Of a stretch of DNA of 64,000 nucleotides, positions 8,239-16,758 are shown piece after piece; within the stretch, counting starts at the first letter, position 1, and every line of letters begins with the position of its first letter. This DNA is from DASXHY01 sp036272195 (GTDB lineage Bacteria > Verrucomicrobiota > Verrucomicrobiia > Limisphaerales > DASXHY01): contig DATAZE010000005.1 of assembly GCA_036272195.1 (NCBI GenBank), forward strand, positions 16,078 through 80,077. Direction: 5' to 3'. The translations under genes were made by a program, and so were the position numbers. The notes below the pieces were generated by a model. The model did no database searches, was not told the DNA's origin, and saw nothing but the letters and a program-made list of their open reading frames with translations.

Positions 8239-9006
8239 ATGGACGAAACTGTCGCGAAATATCGCCGGCTCGATTCGCGGGAAATCATCGCGACGGTCAA
8301 GGCGCTGACGGCGCGTATTGAAGGTAGATTTCCCAACTCCGGCCTTGGCAAAATTTCAGCCGAACTTCTCTGCATCGCTGAGGAAAACGTTGTCCGGGTG
8401 CAATGGATCCAAAAACCGAATTTGCCGCTTCGGGTGGCGGCGGCTCTCTTGAGCCTGGGCATGATCGCCATGGTTGCCGGCCTGGTGACGCACATCCATC
8501 AGTTCCAGGTGAACGATTTCACAAATTTTGCCCAGGCGCTCGATGCCAGCATCGGCTCGCTTGTTTTCATCGGCGCCGCGGTGTTGTTTCTGGTGAGCTG
8601 GGAAAATCGCATCAAACGGGACCGCGCGTTGAAAGCCGTGCATGAACTGCGCGCCATGGCGCACATCGTGGACATGCACCAGTTGACGAAAGACCCCGAA
8701 AATTATTTTGGTCGGGCGACGCGGCCGGTTTCCCCGCCGAAACGCGAGATGACGCCGTTTGAGTTGAACCGGTATTTCGATTATTGCAGCGATTCGCTCG
8801 CGCTCATCAGCAAAATCGCCGCGCTCTATGTGCAGGGTTTTCAGGACCCCGTGCTGCTGGATGCGGTCGATGACGTGGAAGACCTGACCTCCGGCCTTTC
8901 GCGCAAAATCTGGCAAAAGATCATCATCCTCGACAATTTGACGCGCTCGCTGCCGAAAGAAACCACCATGGCGGATGTCGATGAGTCAGATGCGGACGAC
9001 AAATAA
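8239..9006 (+). CDS. Uncharacterised protein with two membrane helices
   Basis: 255 residues, family not recognised. The N-terminal ~60 residues look soluble. Two membrane segments follow at about residues 63-90 (LRVAAALLSLGMIAMVAGLV) and 108-125 (IGSLVFIGAAVLFLVSW), and then a long helical, charged C-terminal region with DPENYFGRATRPVSPPKREM. The C-terminus is acidic (ADVDESDADDK). It has its own start spacing after tmk and is followed by a palindromic repeat, so it is probably a single-gene unit. No function can be assigned. Confidence 0.75.
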   Translation: MDETVAKYRRLDSREIIATVKALTARIEGRFPNSGLGKISAELLCIAEENVVRVQWIQKPNLPLRVAAALLSLGMIAMVAGLVTHIHQFQVNDFTNFAQALDASIGSLVFIGAAVLFLVSWENRIKRDRALKAVHELRAMAHIVDMHQLTKDPENYFGRATRPVSPPKREMTPFELNRYFDYCSDSLALISKIAALYVQGFQDPVLLDAVDDVEDLTSGLSRKIWQKIIILDNLTRSLPKETTMADVDESDADDK

Positions 9007-9043
9007 GAGACCCCCAAAGGGATGAAAGCTGCGAACGCAAGCC

Positions 9044-9124
9044 CCTGGGAGCGCCGGCGTCTCGCCGGCAAGTTGCAACCGAGAGACAGATTCTCGCCGA
9101 CCAGACGCTGGCGCTCCAGAGGTG
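9044..9124. repeat. Palindromic repeat, family 2 (GGGAGCGCCGGCGTC...)
   Basis: cctgggagcgccggcgtctc and the distal cgccgaccagacgctggcgc form an inverted repeat with an internal gccggc hairpin. Related copies are at ~11650, 55444 and inside the coding region at 63555. The rest of the 246-base gap (9007-9252) shows nothing else. Confidence 0.75.
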
Positions 9125-9252
9125 CAGGAAACGTGGTGTTCATTGCCGAAGAAGAGGGTTCTTTTTTAGCGACATTTGGTCGCGCTTTTGCAAAACATAT
9201 TGCCCAATCGGAATTTTAACCGACAACGAACCATCAGAAATACGAAATTGAA

Positions 9253-10335
9253 ATGAGCAAAGGTTTGAACCTCCCCAAAAGCGGCGCGCTCGATTTTTTA
9301 TCGCTCGGCGCGCTGGTGCATCGGCTGGACCCGGGCGTGATTCCGTTTCGCAAAGCGACGCATTGCGACATTCACGTGAGCGGCGGCGAATTCAACGTGG
9401 CCGCCAATCTTTCCGATTGTTTCCGTCTCAAAACCGGCATTGCTTCGGCCATGGTGGATTATCCAATTGGCGATTTGATTGCCGAACGCGTTCGCTCAAT
9501 GGGTGTGAAGCCGTTCTATAAGCATTTCAAACATGACGGCGTTCACGGTCCGAATATAGCGACCGTTTACAGCGACCGCGGCCAGGGCGTCCGCGCGCCG
9601 GTCGTGTTTTACAATCGTTGCAACGAGGCGGCGGCGCAATTGAAACCGGGCGATTTCAACTGGAAGGAAATTTTCAAGGACGGCGTGCGGTGGTTCCACA
9701 GCGGCGGCATTTTCGCGGCGCTTTCGGAAACGACCGCGGAAGTGATCATTGACGCTATGAAAGCGGCCAAGACGGCGGGAGCGGTCACCTCGTTTGACCT
9801 GAATTATCGCGCGAAACTCTGGAACATTTCCGGCGGCCATCAGCGCGCGGTGGAAGTGCTCGCCAAAATCATGAAAAACGTGGACGTGCTGGTCGGCAAT
9901 GAAGAGGACCTGCAGCTCGGCCTCGGCATTCCCGGCCCCGAGGTCGCCGCGAAATCGAAGCTCGATCCCAGCGCGTTTGTCAGCATGATGGGCAACGTCA
10001 CCAAAAAACATCCGCACATCAAAATCGTCGCCACCACGTTGCGCGAAGTGCATTCCACGAACCGGCACAGTTGGGGCGCGGTCGCCTGGGTGGAAGGTAA
10101 GACCTACACCGCGCCGACGTGCGAACTCGATGTGCTCGACCGTGTCGGCGGCGGGGATGGCTACGCAGCGGGATTTTTCTACGGCTTGCTGAACGGTGAC
10201 TCGCCGCAGGAAGCCGTCAATCTCGGTTGGGCGCACGGCGCGTTGCTCACGACCTTCCCCGGTGACACCACCATGTCCACGCTCGAGCAGGTCAAATCGC
10301 TCGCCAAGGGCGGCTCGGCGCGGATTCAGCGATAA
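9253..10335 (+). CDS. PfkB-family sugar kinase (2-keto-3-deoxygluconate kinase-like)
   Basis: Ribokinase/PfkB-family carbohydrate kinase, 360 residues. It has the substrate-contact region GGEFNVAANLSDCFRLKTG, the central DLNYRAKLW with VLVGNEEDL, and the C-terminal signature DRVGGGDGYAAGFFYGLL, whose GGGD supplies the catalytic Asp. The DLNYR and NEEDL motifs are common in 2-dehydro-3-deoxygluconokinases. A KDG kinase would fit the secreted alginate-lyase-family protein that follows 20 bases later, since uronate breakdown passes through KDG to KDPG. The fold is certain; the substrate is inferred from context. The ATG at 9253 follows a ~45-base leader. Confidence 0.85.
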   Translation: MSKGLNLPKSGALDFLSLGALVHRLDPGVIPFRKATHCDIHVSGGEFNVAANLSDCFRLKTGIASAMVDYPIGDLIAERVRSMGVKPFYKHFKHDGVHGPNIATVYSDRGQGVRAPVVFYNRCNEAAAQLKPGDFNWKEIFKDGVRWFHSGGIFAALSETTAEVIIDAMKAAKTAGAVTSFDLNYRAKLWNISGGHQRAVEVLAKIMKNVDVLVGNEEDLQLGLGIPGPEVAAKSKLDPSAFVSMMGNVTKKHPHIKIVATTLREVHSTNRHSWGAVAWVEGKTYTAPTCELDVLDRVGGGDGYAAGFFYGLLNGDSPQEAVNLGWAHGALLTTFPGDTTMSTLEQVKSLAKGGSARIQR

Positions 10336-10355
10336 CGTTTTAATAGCGCTCGAAT

Positions 10356-11600
10356 ATGAATGCGAGCTTCATGCGGAAAAAATCCGTGGTGACGATCGTG
10401 GCCGGTGTTTCAGGATTGTTGCTGTTTGCGTCGTCGAGTCGCGCCGCATCCGCCGACGAACTCGGTCGAACTGTCGCCAAAATCGATCGCGCCAGGATCC
10501 TGAAACTCGCCGACCAGGCGCTCACGTTGAAGCCGCCGGCAATAACCGATCACCTCGCCACCAACAGCGCGGGCGGCCCGCACGATTTCTTTTCGCAAGC
10601 GGATTATGGCTGGCCGAATCCCGCTCACCAGGGCGGCCTTCCCTACACTGAGCGCGACGGCCAAACCAATCCGGACAATTTCGAGTATCATCGAATGGCG
10701 ATGCGTCACATGAAAGACGCCGTCGCCGCGCTGGCCGCGGCGTACGCCTGCACCGGCGACGACAAATACGTCCGGAAAGCTTCTGAGTTCCTGCGCGTTT
10801 TCTTTCTCGATGAGAAAACGAAAATGAATCCCAATTTGAATTATGCGCAAGCGGTACTGGGCGGAGCCACCGGCAGGTCTTACGGCATCATTGATACTTT
10901 GCATCTGGCCGAATTGCCGGTCGCGATTCGTTTTATGGAAAAATCCCCGGCGTTTGATCCCGCGATGGATGCGGGATTGAAGAAATGGTTCACGGATTAC
11001 ATTCATTGGATGACCACGGCGGAAAATGGCGTCAAGGAAATGAATGCCGCGAACAATCACAGCATCGCTTTTTTCGTGCAGTTGGCGAGTTTCGCGATTT
11101 TTGCGAACGATCAAAAAACGGTGGCCCTTTGCCGTGATCGTTTCAAGGAAGTGTTGCTGCCGAAACAAATGGCCGCTGACGGCAGCTTTCCGTTCGAATT
11201 GAAACGCACGAAGCCCTATGGCTATTCCATTTTCCAGGCTGACAATGTGGCGATTCTTTGCGTGCTGCTGTCGACGCCCACCGACGACTTTTGGAAATTC
11301 AAATTGCCCGATGGTAGCACACCGTTGAAATCGACGGAATTCATTTATCCGTACGTCACCGACAAACAGAAGTGGCTCGCCGACGGACGGGGGAAAGACG
11401 TGGCGCATTGGGACAACTGGCCCGCGCGCGAGCCGTGCCTGTTGTTCGCGTATGCGGAAACCAGCGACGCAAAATATTTTGACCTGTGGCAGAAACTGGA
11501 TCCCGACCCATCCGACCTCGAAATCCGCCGCAACATCGCCGTGACCCAGCCGTTGCTATGGATCGCGGATCCCGGCGATGTGCCGTTGATAAAGAAATAG
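10356..11600 (+). CDS. Secreted alginate-lyase-family polysaccharide lyase
   Basis: 414 residues with an N-terminal signal peptide (basic MRKK, hydrophobic VVTIVAGVSGLLLFASS, cleavage near AASA). The body is an (alpha/alpha)-barrel of the alginate lyase superfamily: early ADYGWPNP and YTERDGQTNPDNF, then the active-site region EMNAANNHSIAFFVQ with Asn and His, and a later aromatic stretch RTKPYGYSIFQADN. Such enzymes cleave uronate polymers by beta-elimination, mostly in the periplasm. I cannot distinguish an alginate substrate from a glucuronan substrate. The start at 10356 has an alternative ATG at 10371. It follows the PfkB kinase by 20 bases, suggesting a two-gene uronate-use unit. Confidence 0.82.
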   Translation: MNASFMRKKSVVTIVAGVSGLLLFASSSRAASADELGRTVAKIDRARILKLADQALTLKPPAITDHLATNSAGGPHDFFSQADYGWPNPAHQGGLPYTERDGQTNPDNFEYHRMAMRHMKDAVAALAAAYACTGDDKYVRKASEFLRVFFLDEKTKMNPNLNYAQAVLGGATGRSYGIIDTLHLAELPVAIRFMEKSPAFDPAMDAGLKKWFTDYIHWMTTAENGVKEMNAANNHSIAFFVQLASFAIFANDQKTVALCRDRFKEVLLPKQMAADGSFPFELKRTKPYGYSIFQADNVAILCVLLSTPTDDFWKFKLPDGSTPLKSTEFIYPYVTDKQKWLADGRGKDVAHWDNWPAREPCLLFAYAETSDAKYFDLWQKLDPDPSDLEIRRNIAVTQPLLWIADPGDVPLIKK

Positions 11601-11638
11601 AAGAATTGGAGCGCGGAATTCATTCACCGAGATGGCAT

Positions 11639-11775
11639 TATCAACGTGCCGCGGCGTCTCGCCGGCAGAGCAAAGTCCACGAATTGCGATTTACAGCCAG
11701 CGCCGCTTTTTCGGGTTTGGAATTTCTGATTTCTCTGGAGCTTGGAATTTGGGATTTGGAGCTTTTTACGTTACC
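11639..11775. repeat. Composite repeat spacer (family 2 remnant plus 'cttggaattt' tract)
   Basis: In the 258-base gap before parB, gccgcggcgtctcgccggca is a half copy of palindrome family 2. It is followed at 11714-11766 by the verrucomicrobial-type spacer with ctctggagcttggaatttgg. Both are seen elsewhere in the window. No gene is visible here. Confidence 0.6.
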
Positions 11776-11858
11776 CAGACCCATTATTGCTCACGAGGCC
11801 TCGGTCAGATTCCCTCGACTGAATTGACATCTCTTCGAGCCTGCGACACTCTGGCTGC

Positions 11859-12788
11859 ATGGCAAAACCAGCTTTGGGCCGAGGTTTGGGCGCGCTTCTC
11901 GGGGGCGCACCCGCTGCGGCGAAACCGCCTTTACCCGCCGCGTCCCCGGCGGCGGCTGCGACCGTTCCGGCGCCGGAGATTGACGTTCACGACCGCGTTC
12001 AGCACGTCTCGCTGGGCCGCATCCGTCCGTGTCCGTTCCAGCCGCGAAAAGACTTTACTCCTGATGCCTTGCGCGAATTGGCGGATTCCATTCGCGAGCA
12101 GGGGATTGTTCAACCGTTGATCGTCCGCGACCGCGGCGACCATTTCGAATTGATCGCCGGCGAACGCCGCTGGCGAGCCGCGCAACTTCTGAACCTTCCC
12201 GAAGTCCCCATCATTTTACGCGAAGCGGATGACCGCGCCGTGCTGGAACTTGCGCTCATCGAAAATTTGCAGCGCGAAAACCTGAACGCCATTGAAGAGG
12301 CAATGGGTTACTCGCAGCTCATCAGCCAATTTCAACTCACGCAAGAGGACGTCGCGACCAAAGTAGGCAAAAGCCGCGCTGTGGTGACTAACGCCTTGCG
12401 CCTGCTCAAACTCCCGCAGGCGCTGCAAAGTTACATCCGCGACGGGCGGCTTTCGGTTGGGCACGCCAAGGTTGTGCTCGGTCTCGCGACCGAGAAGCAG
12501 CAGCAGCACGCCGCCGAGCGCGTCATCAAAGAAGGGTTAAATGTCCGCCAAACCGAAGGCCTGATAGCGAAATTGCAGGCTCGCAGCGCCGATCCGACAA
12601 AGCCGGCGCCGATCACACCGTTGACGAAGGACGCGCACGTCGCAAACCTGGAAAATCGCATCCGGGAACGGCTCGGAACGAAAGTGCAGCTGCGCTATTC
12701 ACAGGGAAAAGGCAGCCTGGACATTTCTTTTTTCAGTGATGACGAGTTGGAGCGGATTTTGCAGATTTTGGGAATAACGCCGGACTGA
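11859..12788 (+). CDS. parB: ParB-family chromosome partition protein
   Basis: CTP-dependent DNA clamp that loads at parS sites for chromosome segregation. 309 residues. It has an N-terminal basic/Ala-Pro linker (residues 1-45), then the ParB/Srx domain with the nucleotide-binding motif ELIAGERRWRAAQ and ENLQRENLNAIEEA. The HTH domain follows (LTQEDVATKVGKSRAVVTNALRLL), and a short C-terminal dimerisation region ends the protein. No parA gene is adjacent: upstream is a polysaccharide lyase, downstream is def. A few bases separate it from the def leader. Confidence 0.93.
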   Translation: MAKPALGRGLGALLGGAPAAAKPPLPAASPAAAATVPAPEIDVHDRVQHVSLGRIRPCPFQPRKDFTPDALRELADSIREQGIVQPLIVRDRGDHFELIAGERRWRAAQLLNLPEVPIILREADDRAVLELALIENLQRENLNAIEEAMGYSQLISQFQLTQEDVATKVGKSRAVVTNALRLLKLPQALQSYIRDGRLSVGHAKVVLGLATEKQQQHAAERVIKEGLNVRQTEGLIAKLQARSADPTKPAPITPLTKDAHVANLENRIRERLGTKVQLRYSQGKGSLDISFFSDDELERILQILGITPD

Positions 12789-12810
12789 GTGTTATCGATC
12801 GTCACTCTTT

Positions 12811-13386
12811 ATGATATTAAAAGTAGTTAAATACGGCAGTCCGATTTTGCGCAAGAAAGGCGCGCCAATTGAAAGCATTACCCCCGAAATCAAAAAGCTC
12901 ATCGCGGACATGTTTGAGACCATGTACGCGCACAAAGGAGTGGGGCTGGCTGCTCAACAAATTGGCCAGGCACTGCAACTCACGGTCATCGACGTGCGCG
13001 GTGTGACCGACCGGCCGTCGACGCTCGAACTGAAGGGCAAGCCGGTGGATGTAGCCGATCACATGCCGATTGTGCTCATCAATGCAGAGTTAACGCTCAC
13101 GGGGGAATCGGTCGCCGGGCCGGAAGGTTGCCTGAGTTTTCCCGAAGTTTTTGCCGAAATCACGCGCCCGCAATTCGTGGATGTTAAAGCGCTGAACGAA
13201 AAGGGCAAACCGATTGAATTTCGCGCCGGCGGATTGCTCGGGCGCGCCGTTCAACACGAGTGGGACCATCTCCAGGGCATTTTGTTCATCGATCGCATGG
13301 ACAAAAAGACCAAGGAAGAATTAAAGCCCGATCTCGACGCCCTCCAGGCCGAAACGAAGGCTGAGTTGGCGGCGCAGAAAAAATAA
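12811..13386 (+). CDS. def: Peptide deformylase
   Basis: Removes the N-formyl group from nascent proteins, metal-dependent. 191 residues. All three family motifs are present: GVGLAAQQIG (motif 1, GxGxAAxQ), EGCLSFPEV (motif 2 with the metal-binding Cys) and QHEWDHLQGILFID (motif 3, HExxDH-type with both His ligands). The C-terminal tail is Lys/Glu-rich. It lies 22 bases after parB, probably the same transcript. Confidence 0.96.
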   Translation: MILKVVKYGSPILRKKGAPIESITPEIKKLIADMFETMYAHKGVGLAAQQIGQALQLTVIDVRGVTDRPSTLELKGKPVDVADHMPIVLINAELTLTGESVAGPEGCLSFPEVFAEITRPQFVDVKALNEKGKPIEFRAGGLLGRAVQHEWDHLQGILFIDRMDKKTKEELKPDLDALQAETKAELAAQKK

Positions 13387-13445
13387 TTCCGGCTGTAAAG
13401 CTTGATGAAGCTTCGCTCTCCGTTATCTTGTAGTGAAAGGCAATC

Positions 13446-13778
13446 ATGATCGAGGACACGCTTAGCCATATTGAAGAACAGATTCAGGCATCGGATTCCA
13501 TCAAGGACGATCGCAAACGGGAACTGCTGCAATTGGTTGGTAAATTGAAATCCGAGATCGCAACGCTCTCCCAGACCAACAGCGCGCAGGCGCAGAGCAT
13601 TGCCGGGTTCACGCAATTGTCCACTCACGAAGCCACCCGCGCGGAACAAAATCCCGAATTACTGCAACTCTCGCTGAAGGGCCTTTCCTCCTCCGTCGAC
13701 GGCTTCGAAAAATCGCACCCGAAATTGGTGCAACTCGTCAACACCATCAGCAACATGCTCTCGAACCTGGGCATCTGA
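13446..13778 (+). CDS. DUF4404-family small helical protein
   Basis: 110 residues, all-helical: IEDTLSHIEEQIQASDSI at the N-terminus and a C-terminal VDGFEKSHPKLVQLVNTISNMLSNLGI. The conserved FE.SHP..L...N....L.N.GI ending is what I associate with the DUF4404 family, whose function is unknown. No membrane segment. It follows def by 59 bases and ends just before a palindrome shared with the convergent plsC. Confidence 0.7.
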   Translation: MIEDTLSHIEEQIQASDSIKDDRKRELLQLVGKLKSEIATLSQTNSAQAQSIAGFTQLSTHEATRAEQNPELLQLSLKGLSSSVDGFEKSHPKLVQLVNTISNMLSNLGI

Positions 13779-13784
13779 GAGAGC

Positions 13785-13849
13785 GTGTAACGTATTGCGT
13801 GGTGCGTGTTCCGAAACCAGCATTACGCACCACGTAACACGCAATACGT
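13785..13849. terminator. Palindrome (family 5) between convergent genes, likely bidirectional terminator
   Basis: The left arm cgtgtaacgtattgcgtggt is complementary to the right arm accacgtaacacgcaatacg. The hairpin lies between the stop of the DUF4404 gene (plus) and the stop of plsC (minus), where a bidirectional terminator would be. A second copy of the same sequence is at 53799-53871, so it is also a dispersed repeat. Confidence 0.6.
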
Positions 13850-13854
13850 CGGAC

Positions 13855-14508
13855 CTACCCAAACCGCTCCACATCCTCGTAAGGTTCCAGTTTGCCAATC
13901 GCCTCCATGATTTCATTCGCCACTTCCTGGTAGATTTGTTTGAGGCGCGGCTTCGAGCAGGTTTTTGCTTCTGCGCGCAATTTTTCAAAAAACATCGGCT
14001 GGCCGTATTTTACGGCGACGCCATGTGGACGCGGAATTTTATGGTAACGCCCGTAGGCCTCATAAGTCCCGAACACCCGCACTGGCACGACCGCAGCCGT
14101 GGATTTGATGACCGTTAAACCAATGCCCGAACGCGCCGGTTGCAATCGGCCATCGCGCGTGCGCGTGCCTTCGGGAAAAAGAATGATCGCGCCGCCCGCG
14201 AGCAGCCGCTCGAGGATCGCCTTAAGTCCCGCCGCGCCGCCGCCGTCACGGTCCACGGGAACGGAATTCCAATTTCTCAGCAACCAGCCCATGCCCGGAT
14301 AACGAAACAGCGTATCGCGCGCGAGGTAATTGATGCCGCGCTTCACACCCGATCCGACCAACGGCGGATCCAGGTAACTGGCGTGATTGGACGCCAGGAT
14401 AACCGGGCCCGAAAGCGGCACCCGCCCGGCATTGAAAACCTTCCAGTGAAAGTAAGTCGAATAAACTATGCGAAACAAACTCCAACCGAGAAAATAGATG
14501 AAGTTCAT
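13855..14508 (-). CDS. plsC: 1-acyl-sn-glycerol-3-phosphate acyltransferase
   Basis: Membrane-associated acyltransferase making phosphatidic acid. 217 residues, normal. It has the catalytic block ASNHASYLDPP (H-x4-D), a GGAIILFPEGTRTRDGRL substrate-binding block and the IKSTAAVVPVRVFG region. The hydrophobic N-terminus (FIYFLGWSLFRIVYSTYF) probably anchors it. It is the last gene of a minus-strand run tyrA-aroA-cmk-plsC; cmk-plsC is a widespread pairing. Confidence 0.94.
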   Translation of the reverse strand: MNFIYFLGWSLFRIVYSTYFHWKVFNAGRVPLSGPVILASNHASYLDPPLVGSGVKRGINYLARDTLFRYPGMGWLLRNWNSVPVDRDGGGAAGLKAILERLLAGGAIILFPEGTRTRDGRLQPARSGIGLTVIKSTAAVVPVRVFGTYEAYGRYHKIPRPHGVAVKYGQPMFFEKLRAEAKTCSKPRLKQIYQEVANEIMEAIGKLEPYEDVERFG

Positions 14509-14530
14509 GGGAGTTCACCCCAAACGTAAA

Positions 14531-14622
14531 TTCCAAGTTCCCAGCCCCGCAAATCATGATTGGAGCTTGGCGCTTGAAGTTTCTCTGGAACCTGGAACTT
14601 GGAACTTGGAGCTTTCAAGGAG
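14531..14622. repeat. 'tggaacttggaactt' spacer repeat between cmk and plsC
   Basis: Inverted arrangement: aattccaagttcccag on one side and ctctggaacctggaacttgg on the other, with tandem ggaactt units. The same spacer occurs at ~11714, 31327 and 33811. It fills most of the 125-base cmk-plsC gap. Open frames through it are translated repeat, not genes. Confidence 0.75.
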
Positions 14623-14633
14623 GGGTTTTTCAA

Positions 14634-15284
14634 TTATTTACCCTGTGCAAGCCTTGCTTTCATATCGGCAATAATAATCCCGCTCGTCTGCTCGGAAGTC
14701 ATCTCGGAGTTGTTGATGACCCTCGCGCCCAGCGCAATCATCAGCGGCGCGGCGGCGCGTTGGCTGTCCCGCTGGTCCCGCGCGGCAAGATTTTCATTCA
14801 CGCCTTCCGCCTGGCGGCGTTTCGTGCGCTCGTCCAGGTGCGCATCGAGATAAAATTTATAATCCGTTTCCGGGAAAACGTTCGTGCCGATGTCGCGTCC
14901 CTCCATCACTAGATTGCCGAACTGGATGCATTCACGCTGCTTTTTCTTCATCCACTCGCGCACCTTCGGCACCGCCGCCACGTGCGACACTGCGCCGCTC
15001 GTTTCCGCCGTGCGAATTTCCTTATCGGGATAGTATCCATCCACGAGGAGATGCACGCGGCCGTCCTTGCATTCGAGCGAAGTCTTCCACTTGCGGCACG
15101 CGGCAGCAACTGCTTTGGCCTCGTTCACATCGATTTTTTTCTGCAAGCAATGCCACGCGAGCGTGCGATACATCGCGCCGGTGTCCACGTAAACAAAACC
15201 GAGCGCCTTGGCGACGAGCTTGGCATTCGTGCTCTTGCCGCTCGCACTCGTGCCGTCAATGGCTATGACAATTGGGTGTTTCAA
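14634..15284 (-). CDS. cmk: Cytidylate kinase
   Basis: Phosphorylates CMP/dCMP using ATP. 216 residues. It has the P-loop IAIDGTSASGKST at residues ~6-18, VDTGAMYRTLAWHCL, the RTAETSGAVSHVA region and EGRDIGTNVFPE. A LID-like basic RTKRRQAEG is also present. It lies between aroA and plsC on the minus strand; the intervals hold repeat spacers. Confidence 0.95.
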   Translation of the reverse strand: MKHPIVIAIDGTSASGKSTNAKLVAKALGFVYVDTGAMYRTLAWHCLQKKIDVNEAKAVAAACRKWKTSLECKDGRVHLLVDGYYPDKEIRTAETSGAVSHVAAVPKVREWMKKKQRECIQFGNLVMEGRDIGTNVFPETDYKFYLDAHLDERTKRRQAEGVNENLAARDQRDSQRAAAPLMIALGARVINNSEMTSEQTSGIIIADMKARLAQGK

Positions 15285-15297
15285 TATCGGTGATCCG

Positions 15298-15367
15298 TTA
15301 AATAAGTTAAATCAGAGGTCGAGTCGGAACCTCATTTAACTGATTTAACTCATTTAATAATTTAACT
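15298..15367. repeat. 'ttaaatcagttaaa' palindromic spacer between aroA and cmk
   Basis: ttaaataagttaaatcagag is complementary to ctcatttaactgatttaact, with a GC-rich loop. The same spacer is at 18906-19012. It could form a hairpin in the aroA-cmk transcript. Confidence 0.7.
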
Positions 15368-15368
15368 A

Positions 15369-16733
15369 TCACTCAGCAAACAACTCATCATGCGTCAATT
15401 TGCGCCCCGCCGCATCCAGAATCGTCGCGCCGAGGCCATGGGGCGGTGCACCAGCGAGTTTCTGGAAGAAATTCGGGAACGTTTTCTTCACGCACGCGGG
15501 GTTTTTAAGTTTTATGCCGGGAACTTTCAATCCCAGAATTGCAAAACACATCGCCATGCGATGGTCATTATACGTTTCAATTTCCGCGCCGTGGAGTTCT
15601 GAGGGAGAGATTTCCAGTGTATCGCCGTTTTCAATGACCTTCCCGCCACATTTGGTCAACTCGGTTTTTAGTGCAAAAACTCGATCACACTCTTGAACCC
15701 GTAATCGTCCGAGATGTGAAAAAGTCATTTTTTCGGGAGAAAATGGCGATAATGTGATCGCTGTCATAATACTATCGCCTAGTACTTTTTGGCGGGAAAT
15801 GGGGTTCTTAAATGGAAAAACAATCGGGAAATCACGGTCGATTTGCCATCGTGTTGTGGGCCAGTGTGCAACTGTGACTTCTCCAATATTAAAATTTGTT
15901 GCCCAAACTTCGAATCTCCATTTTCTCCGTTTCAAATCAGCTGCCTGTTCCGGAGTTGGTTTAGGGAACTGAAGAAAATGTGATTCATAATGACTGTTGC
16001 ATCCCCAAAAATAACTTCCGCTCGAAGCGTCCGGCTCAATTTGAAATTCGCCGCCCAGACCGGGAAATGCATCGATCAGCCTCAACGTCATTTCTACATA
16101 GGGAGATTCTTCTGCATCTTCGCCCACGACGTTCACATTCCATCCGCCCACCTTCGCGCAGAGCATTAACGCCGACGCGAACTGCGAACTCTCCTCAATA
16201 TCGACCGTGCACTTCGCGCCGGGTTTCGGGCCGCTCCCGTGAATGATCGCCGGCAATTTGTCAGTAGGAGAATCAACCCGATAACCCAATTCCCGCAGCG
16301 CCTGGAATAGCGCCGCTTTGGGCCGCTCGTTCATGCGCGGCACGCCGTGCAATTTATAAACACCCTTGCCCAAACAAACAAATGCCGCCAAAAACCGCGC
16401 AGCAGTTCCCGCGTTGCCAACGAACAATTCCACCGGCTGCTGCTCCGTGCCGCCAGGCGGCACCACGCCGCCTTTCCCGTAAACAGTAATCGTGCGATTG
16501 GAAAATTCGTTCGGGTCGGGTCGCACATCCACCATGAAGCCAAGTTCCTGCAGGCACTCGACCATGATTTGCGTGTCCTCGCTCCACAGCGCGCCTTCCA
16601 GCGTGACTTCGCCCTCCGCGAGCGCCGCCAAAATCAGCGCGCGGTTCGTGATGCTCTTTGAGCCGGGCACGGTAATTTCCGCGCGCACCGGTTTATCGAG
16701 CGGCACAATTTCTATGAGATCGGGCAAAGGCAT
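15369..16733 (-). CDS. aroA: 3-phosphoshikimate 1-carboxyvinyltransferase (EPSP synthase), mosaic composition
   Basis: Sixth step of the shikimate pathway: shikimate-3-phosphate + PEP to EPSP. 454 residues, slightly longer than usual. It has PGSKSITNRALILAALAEGE at the N-terminus, the PEP-binding FVGNAGTAARFLAAF, IEESSQFASALML, GDSIMTAI, RLRVQECDRV and a C-terminal YNDHRMAM. A segment of about residues 241-364 (roughly 15640-16010) is clearly AT-richer than the rest and contains an aromatic/charged stretch (HYESHFLQFPKPTPEQAADL) that I do not recognise from ordinary AroA. Catalytic motifs survive on both sides and within it. Downstream of tyrA, so prephenate and EPSP synthesis are co-located. 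Confidence 0.95.
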   Translation of the reverse strand: MPLPDLIEIVPLDKPVRAEITVPGSKSITNRALILAALAEGEVTLEGALWSEDTQIMVECLQELGFMVDVRPDPNEFSNRTITVYGKGGVVPPGGTEQQPVELFVGNAGTAARFLAAFVCLGKGVYKLHGVPRMNERPKAALFQALRELGYRVDSPTDKLPAIIHGSGPKPGAKCTVDIEESSQFASALMLCAKVGGWNVNVVGEDAEESPYVEMTLRLIDAFPGLGGEFQIEPDASSGSYFWGCNSHYESHFLQFPKPTPEQAADLKRRKWRFEVWATNFNIGEVTVAHWPTTRWQIDRDFPIVFPFKNPISRQKVLGDSIMTAITLSPFSPEKMTFSHLGRLRVQECDRVFALKTELTKCGGKVIENGDTLEISPSELHGAEIETYNDHRMAMCFAILGLKVPGIKLKNPACVKKTFPNFFQKLAGAPPHGLGATILDAAGRKLTHDELFAE

Positions 16734-16758
16734 TTAAAAATTTCCAAATTTTGGAACT

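Noticed and set aside
9496..10236. Minus-strand open frame of about 246 codons opposite the PfkB kinase
   Set aside because: Antisense shadow; no family motif and the plus strand is a clear kinase.
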